Below are positions 25,596-33,706 of a DNA stretch of 64,000 nt, piece by piece. The notes under the pieces were generated by a model. That model saw only the letters and a program-made list of their open reading frames with translations, was not told the origin of the DNA and made no database searches. This stretch comes from Acidimicrobiia bacterium (GTDB lineage Bacteria; Actinomycetota; Acidimicrobiia; Spongiisociales; UBA5794): contig JALSQW010000056.1 of NCBI GenBank assembly GCA_026985095.1, positions 225,116 through 289,115 of the forward strand. The letters are read 5' to 3'. Numbering within the stretch: position 1 is the stretch's first letter; every line of letters begins with the position of its first letter. Both the position numbers and the translations under genes were made by a program.

Positions 25596-26147
25596 ATGGT
25601 CGAAACGCTCCGCCTCCTCGCTCCCCGACGGGTCGTGCTCCCGGGCACCGTCCACACGTTCCCCGCCGAGGTGGTTCCCGACCTCGGCGAGCGGGTCTTC
25701 GTGCGGTTCGCCGGCGCCGCCGCCACCGCAGCCGGCACGGTGTGCGACGTCGAAGAGCTGCGGGTCCGCGACGACGGCGGTTCGATCGTGACGGTGTTCG
25801 GCTCGGTCCGGGCCGTGGCGGTCGGCGGAGCGGGACCCCGCCTCGAGGTCCGCGTCGAGGAGCTGGGTTCGGCGTCGCCATCGGACGTCGCCGCGGCGGT
25901 GGCGGCATTCCGGTCGTATCTCGGCGCCCTCGCCGAGTACGGTGAGGGCGCCGACGTGATGGTCGACGTCCCGGACGATCCGGTGGCCGCCGGGTATCGG
26001 TTAGCCTCTCTGGCGCGGATCTCGGAGCCGGAACGGCAGGATCTCCTCGATCTTGCCTCGACCAAGGGTCGGCTGTCGAGGATCGCAGCGATGTTCGGAC
26101 GGGAGCGTGCGCTCCTGGCGGCGACGATGGGAACGAGAGGGGCGTGA
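25596..26147 (+). CDS. Lon N-terminal-domain-like protein
   Basis: 183 residues without ATPase or protease motifs. The opening RRVVLPGTVHTFPAEVVPD, a beta-rich middle and the C-terminal helical part with AGYRLASLARISEPERQDLL resemble the substrate-binding LON domain found alone in many bacteria. The resemblance is by pattern and is not strong. It heads a run of four tiny genes and trmI joined by overlapping stop and start codons, so it is probably the first gene of that operon. Confidence 0.55.
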   Translation: MVETLRLLAPRRVVLPGTVHTFPAEVVPDLGERVFVRFAGAAATAAGTVCDVEELRVRDDGGSIVTVFGSVRAVAVGGAGPRLEVRVEELGSASPSDVAAAVAAFRSYLGALAEYGEGADVMVDVPDDPVAAGYRLASLARISEPERQDLLDLASTKGRLSRIAAMFGRERALLAATMGTRGA

Positions 26148-26482
26148 TGGCCGATATCGGAGACCTGCCGAGGCTCGTCGTCGAGTCGTACGACCTGGCG
26201 AAGGCCTACCTGGTGCAGGAGACCGTCGAGCCGGCGAAGCGTCTGGGGCGGTTCGCCGGGGTCTCGTTGGGAGCCGCCGTCCTGTGGGCGGCCGGAGGGT
26301 TGCTCCTCGCGGTCGCCGCCATGCGAACGATCGTCCGGGCGCTCCCCGACGGGGTGTACTTCGAGGCGCTCGGGTACGTGGCGACGGCCCTCGTCCTGGC
26401 GCTGGTCGCCTACGCCGTGATCCGCCTGGGCGCTCCCAAGGCCGCCGGCGCGGAGCCGTCCGAGGATGGAGGACGATCGTGA
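26147..26482 (+). CDS. Small membrane protein, phage-holin-family-like
   Basis: 111 residues from ATG at 26147, sharing a base with the preceding stop (TGATG). An amphipathic N-terminus with VVESYDLAKAYLVQETVEP is followed by two hydrophobic helices (about residues 40-58 and 75-93). This pattern is common in actinobacterial phage holin family proteins that are not true holins. GAGAGGGG precedes it. A GTG three bases earlier is a possible alternative start. Function unknown. Confidence 0.7.
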   Translation: MADIGDLPRLVVESYDLAKAYLVQETVEPAKRLGRFAGVSLGAAVLWAAGGLLLAVAAMRTIVRALPDGVYFEALGYVATALVLALVAYAVIRLGAPKAAGAEPSEDGGRS

Positions 26483-26676
26483 AGGTCACGCCCCAGGATC
26501 TCGAGGCGAAGTTCCGGGAGGTCGAGGACGCCGTCGTCGGGACCGAAGCCGAGTTGAAGGACCGGGCGTTGCTGGTGGCCGTCGGCGCCGCCGTGGTCGT
26601 CGTCGGCCTGGTCGCCTATTCGATCTGGCGGTCGCGCCGGAAGCGCATCCGGGTCGAGGTCTACTACCAGTCATGA
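26479..26676 (+). CDS. 65-residue single-span membrane protein
   Basis: GTG start overlapping the preceding stop (GTGA), with GGAGGA at 26467-26473. A charged N-terminal helix with LEAKFREVEDAVVGTEAELK is followed by one membrane helix (about residues 31-48) and a basic stretch SRRKRIRVEVYY. Second member of the small-protein run; it likely forms a complex with its neighbours. No family recognised. Confidence 0.65.
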   Translation: MKVTPQDLEAKFREVEDAVVGTEAELKDRALLVAVGAAVVVVGLVAYSIWRSRRKRIRVEVYYQS

Positions 26677-26942
26677 GGGCGGCGAGCTACCTGCGATGGC
26701 GGATCAGGCGCAAGATCCCGCGGCTCACCAGGGTCGGTTGGGCGCTGGCGAGCATCGGGGTACGGTCCTCGGACACCGGTCGGACCGTCGCCGGCCTCGG
26801 GCTCATGGCCGCCGGGGCGCTGCTTCGGCGCTCGAGGACCAGGGAGCTGGTGTACGCCTTCGAGCTCGACCCGGGCGAGGCAGCCACGATCCGGGTCGTC
26901 GAGGGCCGCCGAGGCGCGGTGTCGAAACGGGTCCAGGGGTAG
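26673..26942 (+). CDS. 89-residue basic protein with one hydrophobic segment
   Basis: ATG overlaps the preceding stop (ATGA). The N-terminal 25 residues are strongly basic (RWRIRRKIPRLTRVGWAL), then a short hydrophobic stretch (TVAGLGLMAAGALL), then a C-terminal part with LDPGEAATIRVVEGRRG that may be beta-structured. Third gene of the small-protein run. Function unknown. Confidence 0.6.
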   Translation: MRAASYLRWRIRRKIPRLTRVGWALASIGVRSSDTGRTVAGLGLMAAGALLRRSRTRELVYAFELDPGEAATIRVVEGRRGAVSKRVQG

Positions 26943-26945
26943 ACG

Positions 26946-27047
26946 GTGTTCCGCAACCGTGATCGGCTGATCAAGATCTTCATCTGGCTGGTGGTCGTCA
27001 TGATGGTCATGTCGTTCGTCGCCGCGTTCCTCCCGCAGCTCGGCTGA
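26946..27047 (+). CDS. 33-residue single-span membrane peptide
   Basis: GTG start 3 bases after the preceding stop; the chain is a short basic N-terminus then one long hydrophobic helix (IFIWLVVVMMVMSFVAAFL). Its stop shares one base with the trmI ATG (TGATG). It is too short for usual gene callers, but start, stop and composition fit the coupled operon. Function unknown. Confidence 0.55.
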   Translation: MFRNRDRLIKIFIWLVVVMMVMSFVAAFLPQLG

Positions 27048-27871
27048 TGCGCCCCTTCGCTGCGGGCGATGCCTGCATGCTCTACGACGAGCGGGGCCGG
27101 ACGTACCTGATCGAGCTGATCGCCGGCAAGGACTTCCACTACCACCGGGGCGTCCTGCCCCACGACCGGGTCATCGGAACGCCGGACGGGTCCTCGTTCC
27201 TGTCGTCGAAAGGCTCCCGGTTGGTGGCGCTTCGGCCCCGGTTGGCCGACTACGTCCTGAAGATGCAACGTGGGGCCACCGTGCTGTACCCGAAGGATGC
27301 CGGTGCGATCCTGGAGTGGGCCGACATCGCCGAGGGGATGACGGTCCTCGAGGCGGGGACCGGTTCGGGGGGGTTGACGATGGTGTTGACCCGTGCCGTC
27401 GGCGGGTCAGGGCGGGTCGTGAGCGTCGAACGCCGGGAGGACCATGCGGCCCTGGCACGCAAGCGGATCGCCGGCTTCTTCGGGGAGATCCCGTCGCACC
27501 TCGAACTCCGTGTCGGGGACGTCGTCGATGCGATCGGCGACGTCGGAGCCGAACGGATCGTCCTGGACGTGCCCGAACCCTGGCACAGCGTCCCGGCAGC
27601 GGCGGCCCATCTGCCCGGCGGTGGGATCCTGTGCGCCTATCTTCCGACGGTCCCGCAGGTCCAGACGCTGCGGTCGACGATCGACGACGCGGGGTGCTTC
27701 CTCGACGTCGAGACCTTCGAGATCCTCATGCGCGGCTGGGCGGTGTCGGGGCGTTCGGTGCGTCCGGAGCATCGGATGGTCGGTCACACGGGGTTCATCA
27801 CCGTGGCCCGGAAGTTCCTGACCGAACCGATCGCGACGTCCGGCGAAGCCGAGACCGACCCGAACGCGTGA
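27047..27871 (+). CDS. trmI: tRNA (adenine-58-N1)-methyltransferase TrmI
   Basis: 274 residues. N-terminal beta domain, then a Rossmann methyltransferase with the SAM loop VLEAGTGSGGLTMVL and acidic SVERREDH, and the catalytic VLDVPEPWH (D-x-P-x-P-W pattern). LYPKDAGAILEWADIAEGM just before is conserved in TrmI. It makes m1A58 in the T-loop of tRNAs as a tetramer. In Mycobacterium tuberculosis the orthologue (Rv2118c) is also close to mpa. ATG shares a base with the 33-residue gene's stop. Ends inside a perfect terminator stem. Confidence 0.94.
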   Translation: MRPFAAGDACMLYDERGRTYLIELIAGKDFHYHRGVLPHDRVIGTPDGSSFLSSKGSRLVALRPRLADYVLKMQRGATVLYPKDAGAILEWADIAEGMTVLEAGTGSGGLTMVLTRAVGGSGRVVSVERREDHAALARKRIAGFFGEIPSHLELRVGDVVDAIGDVGAERIVLDVPEPWHSVPAAAAHLPGGGILCAYLPTVPQVQTLRSTIDDAGCFLDVETFEILMRGWAVSGRSVRPEHRMVGHTGFITVARKFLTEPIATSGEAETDPNA

Positions 27872-27898
27872 GAGGCCGCATCGCTGCGGCCTCTCACG
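27867..27898. terminator. Bidirectional terminator between trmI and the ferredoxin gene
   Basis: A perfect 14-bp stem (27867-27880 with 27885-27898) closes on TCGC. It includes the trmI stop codon and lies 20 bases from the convergent ferredoxin stop, so it can serve both strands. Confidence 0.75.
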
Positions 27899-27917
27899 GA
27901 TCGTGATCGGATGCCGA

Positions 27918-28163
27918 TCAGGGTTCGATGAAGATGCATTCCCCCGGGCATTCCTCTGCTGCTTCGACGACCAGGTCGAGCTGCCCATCGGGGATGGTCG
28001 CCAGTCCTTCGGCCCCTTGCGGGTTGCCCATGGCTTCGGCGTAGACCTTGTCGCCCTCCTTCACGTAGGCGAGTCCGTCGTCGAGGAGGACGAACACATC
28101 GGGCGCGATCTCCTCGCAGAGCCCGTCTCCCGTGCAGAGATCCTGGTCGATCCAGACCTTCAT
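27918..28163 (-). CDS. Ferredoxin with Asp in the cluster motif
   Basis: 81 residues. DQDLCTGDGLCEEIAPDVF gives a C-x2-D-x2-C pattern, and the fourth ligand is in AAEECPGECI. The Asp takes the place of the usual second Cys, as in Pyrococcus furiosus ferredoxin and in many actinobacterial P450-partner ferredoxins, so a [3Fe-4S] or Asp-ligated [4Fe-4S] cluster is expected. ATG at 28163 follows AAGGGA. No P450 or reductase lies nearby, so the partner is unknown. Divergent from the proteasome operon. Confidence 0.9.
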   Translation of the reverse strand: MKVWIDQDLCTGDGLCEEIAPDVFVLLDDGLAYVKEGDKVYAEAMGNPQGAEGLATIPDGQLDLVVEAAEECPGECIFIEP

Positions 28164-28320
28164 GGTGGTCCCTTCTGCTGAGTCTCGTGGTCGTGCGCTG
28201 ATGCGCCCTGCGGCGGCGCAGGCCATATCGTAGGCGGACGTCGGTTCCAACCGATGGAACCCCCGTTCCCACCGGTTCGGGCGTGTCGCGGATATGGTAT
28301 CGGCACCTGCCAGGCTGTCC

Positions 28321-28326
28321 TACACT
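28321..28326 (+). promoter_or_regulatory. Candidate -10 element of the proteasome operon
   Basis: TACACT lies about 60 bases before the arc start in the divergent region 28164-28387. No convincing -35 at the expected distance. Confidence 0.35.
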
Positions 28327-28387
28327 CGGAATCGGTCGATCCCCGACCGGGCCGGGTGGGGACCGCCGAGAGGAGGCGATGTTTCGA

Positions 28388-30103
28388 ATGAGCGAACGGG
28401 ACCAGGACCAGCTGCAGGCCACGATCCGGACGCTCGAAGAGGAGCTGGCCGTGCTGCGGCGGCGACTCGAAGACGCCCCGCGACGGGTGCGGCTCCTCGA
28501 AGAGCGGCTCTTGGAGACCCGAGGCAAGCTCAGCCAGGCCGCATCGCAGAACGAGAAGCTCACCGCCGTGCTCGAAGAGACCCGTGAGCAGCTCGCCCTG
28601 CTCCGTGAAGAGGTCGAGAAGCTGACCGCACCCCCCAACCCCTTCGGGACCGTGCTCGGGGTCAACGACGACGGAACGGTGGACGTCTTCACGTCCGGAC
28701 GCAAGCTCAGGGTCAACGTGGAGCCCACCATCGAGATCAAACACCTCGAGGTCGGCCAGGAGGTCCTCATGAACGAGGCCTACAACGTGATCGACGTGCG
28801 CGCCTTCGATGAGTCGGGGGAGGTGGTGACGGTCAAGGAGGTCCTCGACGAGGACCGCCTCATCGTGTTGGGCCGAGCCGACGAGGAGCGTGTGGTCGAG
28901 CTCGCGGCACCCACTCGCGACATCCGCCTGCGGGCGGGGGATCACGTTCGCATCGACACCAGGACCGGCTTGGTCTTCGAGAAGCTCCACCGTCCCGAGG
29001 TCGAGGAACTCGTCTTGGAGGAGGTCCCGGACGTGACCTACGACGACATCGGTGGTCTCGGGCCGCAGATCGAGGTCATCCAGGACGCCGTCGAGCTTCC
29101 GTATCTGCACAAGGAGCGGTTCGCCGAGTACGACCTGGCGGCGCCCAAGGGCGTGCTCCTGTACGGGCCGCCCGGGTGCGGGAAGACCCTCATCGCCAAG
29201 GCGGTGGCCAACTCGCTCGCCAAGGCCGTGGCCGTCAAGGAAGGTCGGAACGACGCTCGCTCCTATTTCCTCAACATCAAGGGACCGGAACTGCTCAACA
29301 AGTACGTCGGTGAGACCGAACGTCAGATCCGGCTGATCTTCCAGCGGGCGAAGGAGAAATCCGACGAAGGGTTCCCGGTCATCGTGTTCTTCGACGAGAT
29401 GGATTCCCTGTTCCGGACCAGGGGCACGGGCGTCTCCTCGGACGTCGAATCGACGATCGTGCCGCAGCTCCTCTCCGAGCTCGACGGTGTCGAGACGCTC
29501 AAGAACGTGATCGTGATCGGTGCCTCCAACCGGGAGGATCTGATCGACCCTGCGATCTTGCGTCCGGGCCGTCTGGACGTGAAGATCAAGATCGAGCGTC
29601 CCAACGAGGACGCGGCCCGGCAGATCTTCAAGATCTACCTCGCTCCGACGTTGCCGTTCGACGCCGACGAGCTCGCCCGCTTCGATGGTGACATCGATGC
29701 CCTGATCGATCACATGGTCGAGCGGGTCGTCGAGGTGATGTACGCCACCGACGAGGTCAACCGGTTCCTCGAGGTCACCTACGCCAACGGCGACCGTGAG
29801 GTGCTCTACTTCAAGGACTTCGCATCGGGGGCCATGATCGAGAACATCGTCCGGCGGGCCAAGAAGGACGCCATCAAGCGGGAGATCGCCGGCGGACCTT
29901 CGGGGCTGCGGACCGAGGACCTGCTGTCGGCCATCCGGCAGGAGTTCAAGGAGCACGAGGACCTGCCGAACACGACCAACCCCGACGACTGGGCCAAGAT
30001 CTCGGGGAAGAAGGGCGAGCGGATCGTGTACGTGCGGACCCTCATCGAAGGTGACGGGGAGAGCCGGAGCATCGAGGCGGTCACTCCGGGTCAGTACCTG
30101 TGA
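28388..30103 (+). CDS. arc: Proteasomal AAA+ ATPase ARC/Mpa
   Basis: 571 residues. An N-terminal coiled coil (to about residue 75) captures Pup; two OB folds follow; then an AAA+ module with Walker [16 protein letters not shown], Walker [13 protein letters not shown] and the Arg-finger region [16 protein letters not shown]. The chain ends in GQYL, the tail that docks into pockets of the 20S alpha ring. It unfolds pupylated proteins and feeds them to PrcAB. ATG 28388 was preferred over ATG 28379 because AGGAGG at 28371-28376 is only 2 bases from the latter and 11 from the former. Stop overlaps the dop start (GTGA). Confidence 0.97.
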   Translation: MSERDQDQLQATIRTLEEELAVLRRRLEDAPRRVRLLEERLLETRGKLSQAASQNEKLTAVLEETREQLALLREEVEKLTAPPNPFGTVLGVNDDGTVDVFTSGRKLRVNVEPTIEIKHLEVGQEVLMNEAYNVIDVRAFDESGEVVTVKEVLDEDRLIVLGRADEERVVELAAPTRDIRLRAGDHVRIDTRTGLVFEKLHRPEVEELVLEEVPDVTYDDIGGLGPQIEVIQDAVELPYLHKERFAEYDLAAPKGVLLYGPPGCGKTLIAKAVANSLAKAVAVKEGRNDARSYFLNIKGPELLNKYVGETERQIRLIFQRAKEKSDEGFPVIVFFDEMDSLFRTRGTGVSSDVESTIVPQLLSELDGVETLKNVIVIGASNREDLIDPAILRPGRLDVKIKIERPNEDAARQIFKIYLAPTLPFDADELARFDGDIDALIDHMVERVVEVMYATDEVNRFLEVTYANGDREVLYFKDFASGAMIENIVRRAKKDAIKREIAGGPSGLRTEDLLSAIRQEFKEHEDLPNTTNPDDWAKISGKKGERIVYVRTLIEGDGESRSIEAVTPGQYL

Positions 30104-31599
30104 GCGGCGGCGGGCCCGTCGGGGCGATCCCCAAGGTCATCGGGACCGAGATCGAGTACGGCATCACGGTGCTCGGGAAGGACGACTTCAACCCGGTCCT
30201 GGCCTCGTCGGCGGTCATCAACTCGTACGCGGGGAGCCGGGCGAGGATCCAGTGGTCCTTCGAGGAGGAGTCGCCGGGCCGCGATGCCCGCGGCTTCGGG
30301 TACACGTCGGCGCCGACGATGGAGATGGAGTCGGGCCTGGTCAACGTCGTCCTCACCAACGGTGCCCGTTTCTACGTCGATCACGCCCATCCGGAGTACT
30401 CCACCCCCGAGTGTGTCGATCCGCGGCAAGCCGCCCTGCACGAGAAGGCCGGCGAGCATGTGATGATCGCGGCCGTCCGTTCCGCCCAACGGCTGCTCGC
30501 CGACGGCGAGCGCCTCGTCGTTCACAAGAACAACAGCGACGGCAAGGGCAACTCCTACGGTGCGCACGAGAACTACCTGCTCAGTCGCAGCTTGCCGTTC
30601 GCCGACATCGTCGAGCACCTGACCGGGTTCCTGGTGACCCGGCAGGTGTTCACCGGCTCGGGCAAGGTGGGTTCGGAGAACGGCAGGCCCGACGTCGGGT
30701 TCCAGATCAGTCAGCGGGCCGACTTCTTCGAGGAGGAGGTCGGGTTGGAGACGACGCTGAAGCGTCCCATCATCAACACCAGGGACGAACCGCACGCCGA
30801 GACCTCCAAGTACCGACGCCTGCACGTCATCATCGGCGATGCCAACCTCTCCGAGTACCAGACGATGCTCAAGTTGGGGACGGCGGCTCTCGTCCTGTCC
30901 GCCTTGGAGGCCGGGGCCTTGCCGGAGGCCTTGACGTTGGCGGATCCGGTACGCGAGGTCTGGCAGGTCAGCCACGACCCTGGGCTCGATCACCGTCTCC
31001 GTCTCGCGGATGGGTCCACGATCACCGCCGTGGACGCCCAATGGCGGTACCTGGAGTGGGCGGCGAAGTACCTTCGCTCGGCGGATCTCCCCGACGTCTA
31101 CGACGACGTCCTACGGATGTGGGAGGAGGTCCTCTCCGACCTGGAGATCGACCCGCTGCGGACGGCAGATCGGCTGGATTGGACGGCCAAGTTGCAGATC
31201 CTCGACGGCTACCGGCATCGGGACGGCCTCGACTGGGACACGCCCAAGCTGCGGATGCTCAACCTGCAGTATCACGACGTCGATCCCGGGCGGGGTCTGT
31301 ACCATCGGCTCGTCGGCTCCGGGAGGATGAGGACGCTCTTCGATCCCGCGGAGGTGAAGGCGGCCGTCGACCGGCCACCCGTAGAGACGAGGGCCTACTT
31401 CCGGGGCGAGTGCGTACGCCGGTACCGGGACGCGTTGGTGGCCGCCAACTGGGACTCCCTCGTGTTCGACACCGGTGAGGACACGCTGAAACGCGTTCCT
31501 ATGATGGAACCGCTGCGGGGCGGCAAGGAACGCGTCGAGGCACTCCTCGACGCTTCCGAGGACGCCGCCGCGCTGATCCGTGCCCTCGGGGCCCGCTAG
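30100..31599 (+). CDS. dop: Depupylase/deamidase Dop
   Basis: 499 residues, glutamine-synthetase-like fold. GTEIEYGI near the start carries the metal-binding Glu residues, [18 protein letters not shown] carries the catalytic Asp, and [19 protein letters not shown] the nucleotide site. Dop removes Pup from substrates and, where Pup ends in Gln, deamidates it. Here Pup already ends in Glu, so only depupylation would be needed. GTG at 30100 overlaps the arc stop. It is clearly the Dop and not PafA paralogue because of the extended Dop loop (about residues 40-75) after SYAGSR. Confidence 0.96.
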   Translation: MSGGGPVGAIPKVIGTEIEYGITVLGKDDFNPVLASSAVINSYAGSRARIQWSFEEESPGRDARGFGYTSAPTMEMESGLVNVVLTNGARFYVDHAHPEYSTPECVDPRQAALHEKAGEHVMIAAVRSAQRLLADGERLVVHKNNSDGKGNSYGAHENYLLSRSLPFADIVEHLTGFLVTRQVFTGSGKVGSENGRPDVGFQISQRADFFEEEVGLETTLKRPIINTRDEPHAETSKYRRLHVIIGDANLSEYQTMLKLGTAALVLSALEAGALPEALTLADPVREVWQVSHDPGLDHRLRLADGSTITAVDAQWRYLEWAAKYLRSADLPDVYDDVLRMWEEVLSDLEIDPLRTADRLDWTAKLQILDGYRHRDGLDWDTPKLRMLNLQYHDVDPGRGLYHRLVGSGRMRTLFDPAEVKAAVDRPPVETRAYFRGECVRRYRDALVAANWDSLVFDTGEDTLKRVPMMEPLRGGKERVEALLDASEDAAALIRALGAR

Positions 31600-31620
31600 A
31601 GCAGATCCCAGGAGGCGATC

Positions 31621-31815
31621 ATGGCCGAACAGGAACGCAAGAAGACCAAGCGAGACGCCGCCGAAGCCGACACCGAGGCTGCCGAAGCCGCGGTGGCCGC
31701 CGATGCCGCGGAGCTGACCGAGAAGATCGACGACCTGCTCGACGAGATCGACTCGGTCCTCGAGGAGAACGCCGAGGAGTTCGTCAAGAACTACGTGCAG
31801 AAGGGCGGCGAGTGA
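31621..31815 (+). CDS. pup: Prokaryotic ubiquitin-like protein Pup
   Basis: 64 residues, acidic and disordered. The second half (TEKIDDLLDEIDSVLEENAE) forms the helix that binds the ARC coiled coil, and the C-terminus is YVQKGGE. The terminal Glu is the residue joined to substrate lysines by PafA. Because it is encoded as Glu and not Gln, no activation by deamidation is needed. A strong CAGGAGG lies before the ATG, suggesting high expression; the stop overlaps the prcB start (GTGA). Confidence 0.97.
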   Translation: MAEQERKKTKRDAAEADTEAAEAAVAADAAELTEKIDDLLDEIDSVLEENAEEFVKNYVQKGGE

Positions 31816-32618
31816 CCGGCGAGGGAGGGGGGATCGTCCCTTCCGCGCTCCCCCTCGAGCACGTCCATCCGGGCGCCTCGTTCTCCGCCCTGCTGGAGGG
31901 ACGCGGCATCGCGCCGCGCTGGGTGGTCGGCGACGGCACCGCGGACCTGAACCTGGCCGAGGCGACCACGGTCCTGTCGATGCGCTACGCCGACGGGGTC
32001 GTGATGGCCGGTGACCGTCGAGCCACCGCCGGCAACGTCATCGCCCACAAGCGGGTCAAGAAGGTCTACCCGGCGGACCGGTACTCCGCGGTGGCCATCT
32101 CGGGGACGGCCGGCATGGCGCTCGAGATGATCCGCTTGTTCCAGACCGAACTGGAGCACTACGAGAAGATCGAGGACATGCGTCTGAGCCTCGAGGGCAA
32201 GGCCAACTACCTGGCTCGGATGGTCCGCAACAACCTCGCGCTCGCCTTCCAGGGTCTCGTCGTGATCCCGTTGTTCTGCGGATACGACGAGACCGACCGG
32301 GTGGGGAGACTGTACACGTTCGACGTCGTCGGTGGCCGCTACGAGGAGCGGGATTACGCGACGACCGGCTCGGGCGGCGCCGAGGCCCGCTCCTTCCTCA
32401 AGGCGAAGTGGGTCGAGGGCATGGCCGAGGATGCCGTGTTGGAGCTCGCCGTGGAGGCGCTGATCGCCGCCGCCGAGGAAGACGCCGCCACCGGAGGGGT
32501 CGACCTGAAGCGAGGGATCCTCCCGACGGTGGTGACGGTATCGGACGCGGGATACGTCGAGATCCCCGACGAGCGCATCTCCGAGATCGCCGAACGGGTC
32601 CTGGAGGGCCGGCCATGA
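31812..32618 (+). CDS. prcB: Proteasome beta subunit PrcB
   Basis: 268 residues. A propeptide of about 51 residues precedes the catalytic Thr52 in EATTVLSMRYADGVVMAGDRR; Asp of AGDRR and Lys in HKRVKKVY complete the active site. The residue before Thr is Ala, where Mycobacterium has Gly. The rest follows the family, for example ISGTAGMALEMIRLFQTELE and ATGGVDLKRGILPTVV. Self-cleavage exposes Thr and forms the beta ring. Start overlaps pup; stop overlaps prcA (ATGA). Confidence 0.96.
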   Translation: MTGEGGGIVPSALPLEHVHPGASFSALLEGRGIAPRWVVGDGTADLNLAEATTVLSMRYADGVVMAGDRRATAGNVIAHKRVKKVYPADRYSAVAISGTAGMALEMIRLFQTELEHYEKIEDMRLSLEGKANYLARMVRNNLALAFQGLVVIPLFCGYDETDRVGRLYTFDVVGGRYEERDYATTGSGGAEARSFLKAKWVEGMAEDAVLELAVEALIAAAEEDAATGGVDLKRGILPTVVTVSDAGYVEIPDERISEIAERVLEGRP

Positions 32619-33313
32619 CGCTGCCCTACTACGTTCCACCCGAGCAGCTCATCAAGGACCGGGCCGACTTCGCCCGCAAGGGCATCGCCAGGGGCCGATC
32701 CATCGTCGTCGTCGAGTACGCCGACGGCATCCTCCTGATGGGCGGCAACACGAGCCGTTCGCTCCACAAGCTCGGTGAGATCTACGACCGGATCGCGTTC
32801 GCGGGAGTGGGGCGCTTCAACGAGTTCGAGACGTTGCGGGTGGCCGGGATCCGCTACGCCGACCTGAAGGGTTACTCGTACAACCGGACCGACGTGTCGG
32901 CCAAGGGACTGGCCAACGCCTACTCGCAGACCGTCGGTCAGATCTTCACCCATGAGGTCAAGCCCTACGAGATCGAGGTGCTCGTCGCCGAGGTGGGGGA
33001 GGACCCCGACGACAACCGGCTCTACCACGTCCGCTTCGACGGCACCTTGCACGATGCACGCCGGTTCGCCGCGATGGGCGGTCACGACGAGCGCCTCGCC
33101 GAGCGTCTCGACGTCGGCTATCGCGACGCCATGACCCTGACCGAGACGATCAGACTCGCCGCCGACGCACTCGAGCACGTCGAGGAACGTGAGATCGCCG
33201 CGGACGGGTGGGAGGCCGCCGTGCTGGACCGGACCCTCCAGCGAAGGAAGTTCCGACGGCTCGGAGCCGACGAGATCGCCGCCGCCAGGTCGGAGGGTCA
33301 GGCGGAGGCCTAG
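32615..33313 (+). CDS. prcA: Proteasome alpha subunit PrcA
   Basis: 232 residues. The N-terminus (PYYVPPEQLIKDRADFARKG) is the alpha-type gate and helix H0, followed by the alpha-subunit fold with GGNTSRSLHKLGEIYDRIAF and AYSQTVGQIFTHEVKPYEIE. No catalytic Thr. It forms the outer rings of the 20S core and the pockets for the GQYL tail of ARC. ATGA overlap with prcB. The last codons overlap the stop of a convergent gene by three bases. Confidence 0.95.
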   Translation: MTLPYYVPPEQLIKDRADFARKGIARGRSIVVVEYADGILLMGGNTSRSLHKLGEIYDRIAFAGVGRFNEFETLRVAGIRYADLKGYSYNRTDVSAKGLANAYSQTVGQIFTHEVKPYEIEVLVAEVGEDPDDNRLYHVRFDGTLHDARRFAAMGGHDERLAERLDVGYRDAMTLTETIRLAADALEHVEEREIAADGWEAAVLDRTLQRRKFRRLGADEIAAARSEGQAEA

Positions 33314-33678
33314 AACACGCGCATCAGCCGGGCGACGACGGCGCCGACGAACACGACCACGAGGATGAGCGCGACGATCCGGTACTCGACCGGTAGACCG
33401 TCGTCGACTCGGTCGGTGTCGACCCCTCCGAGGATCTCGCTGACGTCGGCGTCCAGGAGGATCAAGGCCGCCTCGTCGACTCGGTCGGAGGGGATCCACA
33501 GTTCGGCCGTGGCGAGGTGGCCGACGGTGACGGGATAGGGTCCGAGGGCTTCGCTGTGGATGCGGACCTCGATGCCTTCCGAGCGGAGGCGGGCGGCGAT
33601 GATGCGGGCCCGGCCGACATCGCCGATCCTGGCGACGCGCACGAAACGGGAGGCGGGTGGTTCGGTCATCGTGTCCAT
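33310..33678 (-). CDS. DUF2007-like protein with C-terminal membrane helix
   Basis: 122 residues. The N-terminal part ([20 protein letters not shown], then [16 protein letters not shown] and [16 protein letters not shown]) follows the DUF2007 signal-transducer pattern. A C-terminal membrane helix follows ([19 protein letters not shown]). It lies opposite to the proteasome genes and its stop overlaps that of prcA. The ATG at 33678 gives [11 protein letters not shown] at 33669 is equally possible. Neither has a ribosome-binding site. Role in proteolysis unknown; the location may be chance. Confidence 0.7.
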   Translation of the reverse strand: MDTMTEPPASRFVRVARIGDVGRARIIAARLRSEGIEVRIHSEALGPYPVTVGHLATAELWIPSDRVDEAALILLDADVSEILGGVDTDRVDDGLPVEYRIVALILVVVFVGAVVARLMRVF

Positions 33679-33694
33679 TCTGGCGCACCGTGGG

Positions 33695-33700
33695 TACGCT
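33695..33700 (+). promoter_or_regulatory. -10 element of a leaderless start (pafA)
   Basis: TACGCT ends 6 bases before the pafA GTG and no Shine-Dalgarno sequence is present. pafA can therefore be transcribed separately from the arc-prcA genes. Confidence 0.5.
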
Positions 33701-33706
33701 GGTGAC

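Noticed and set aside
25531..25655. Upstream extension of the MFS gene to 25655
   Set aside because: The added residues overlap the divergent gene's start and lack membrane or family character; ATG 25523 fits the family.
28160..29956. A 598-codon minus-strand open frame opposite arc
   Set aside because: Shadow of the ARC ATPase; no motif or start site.
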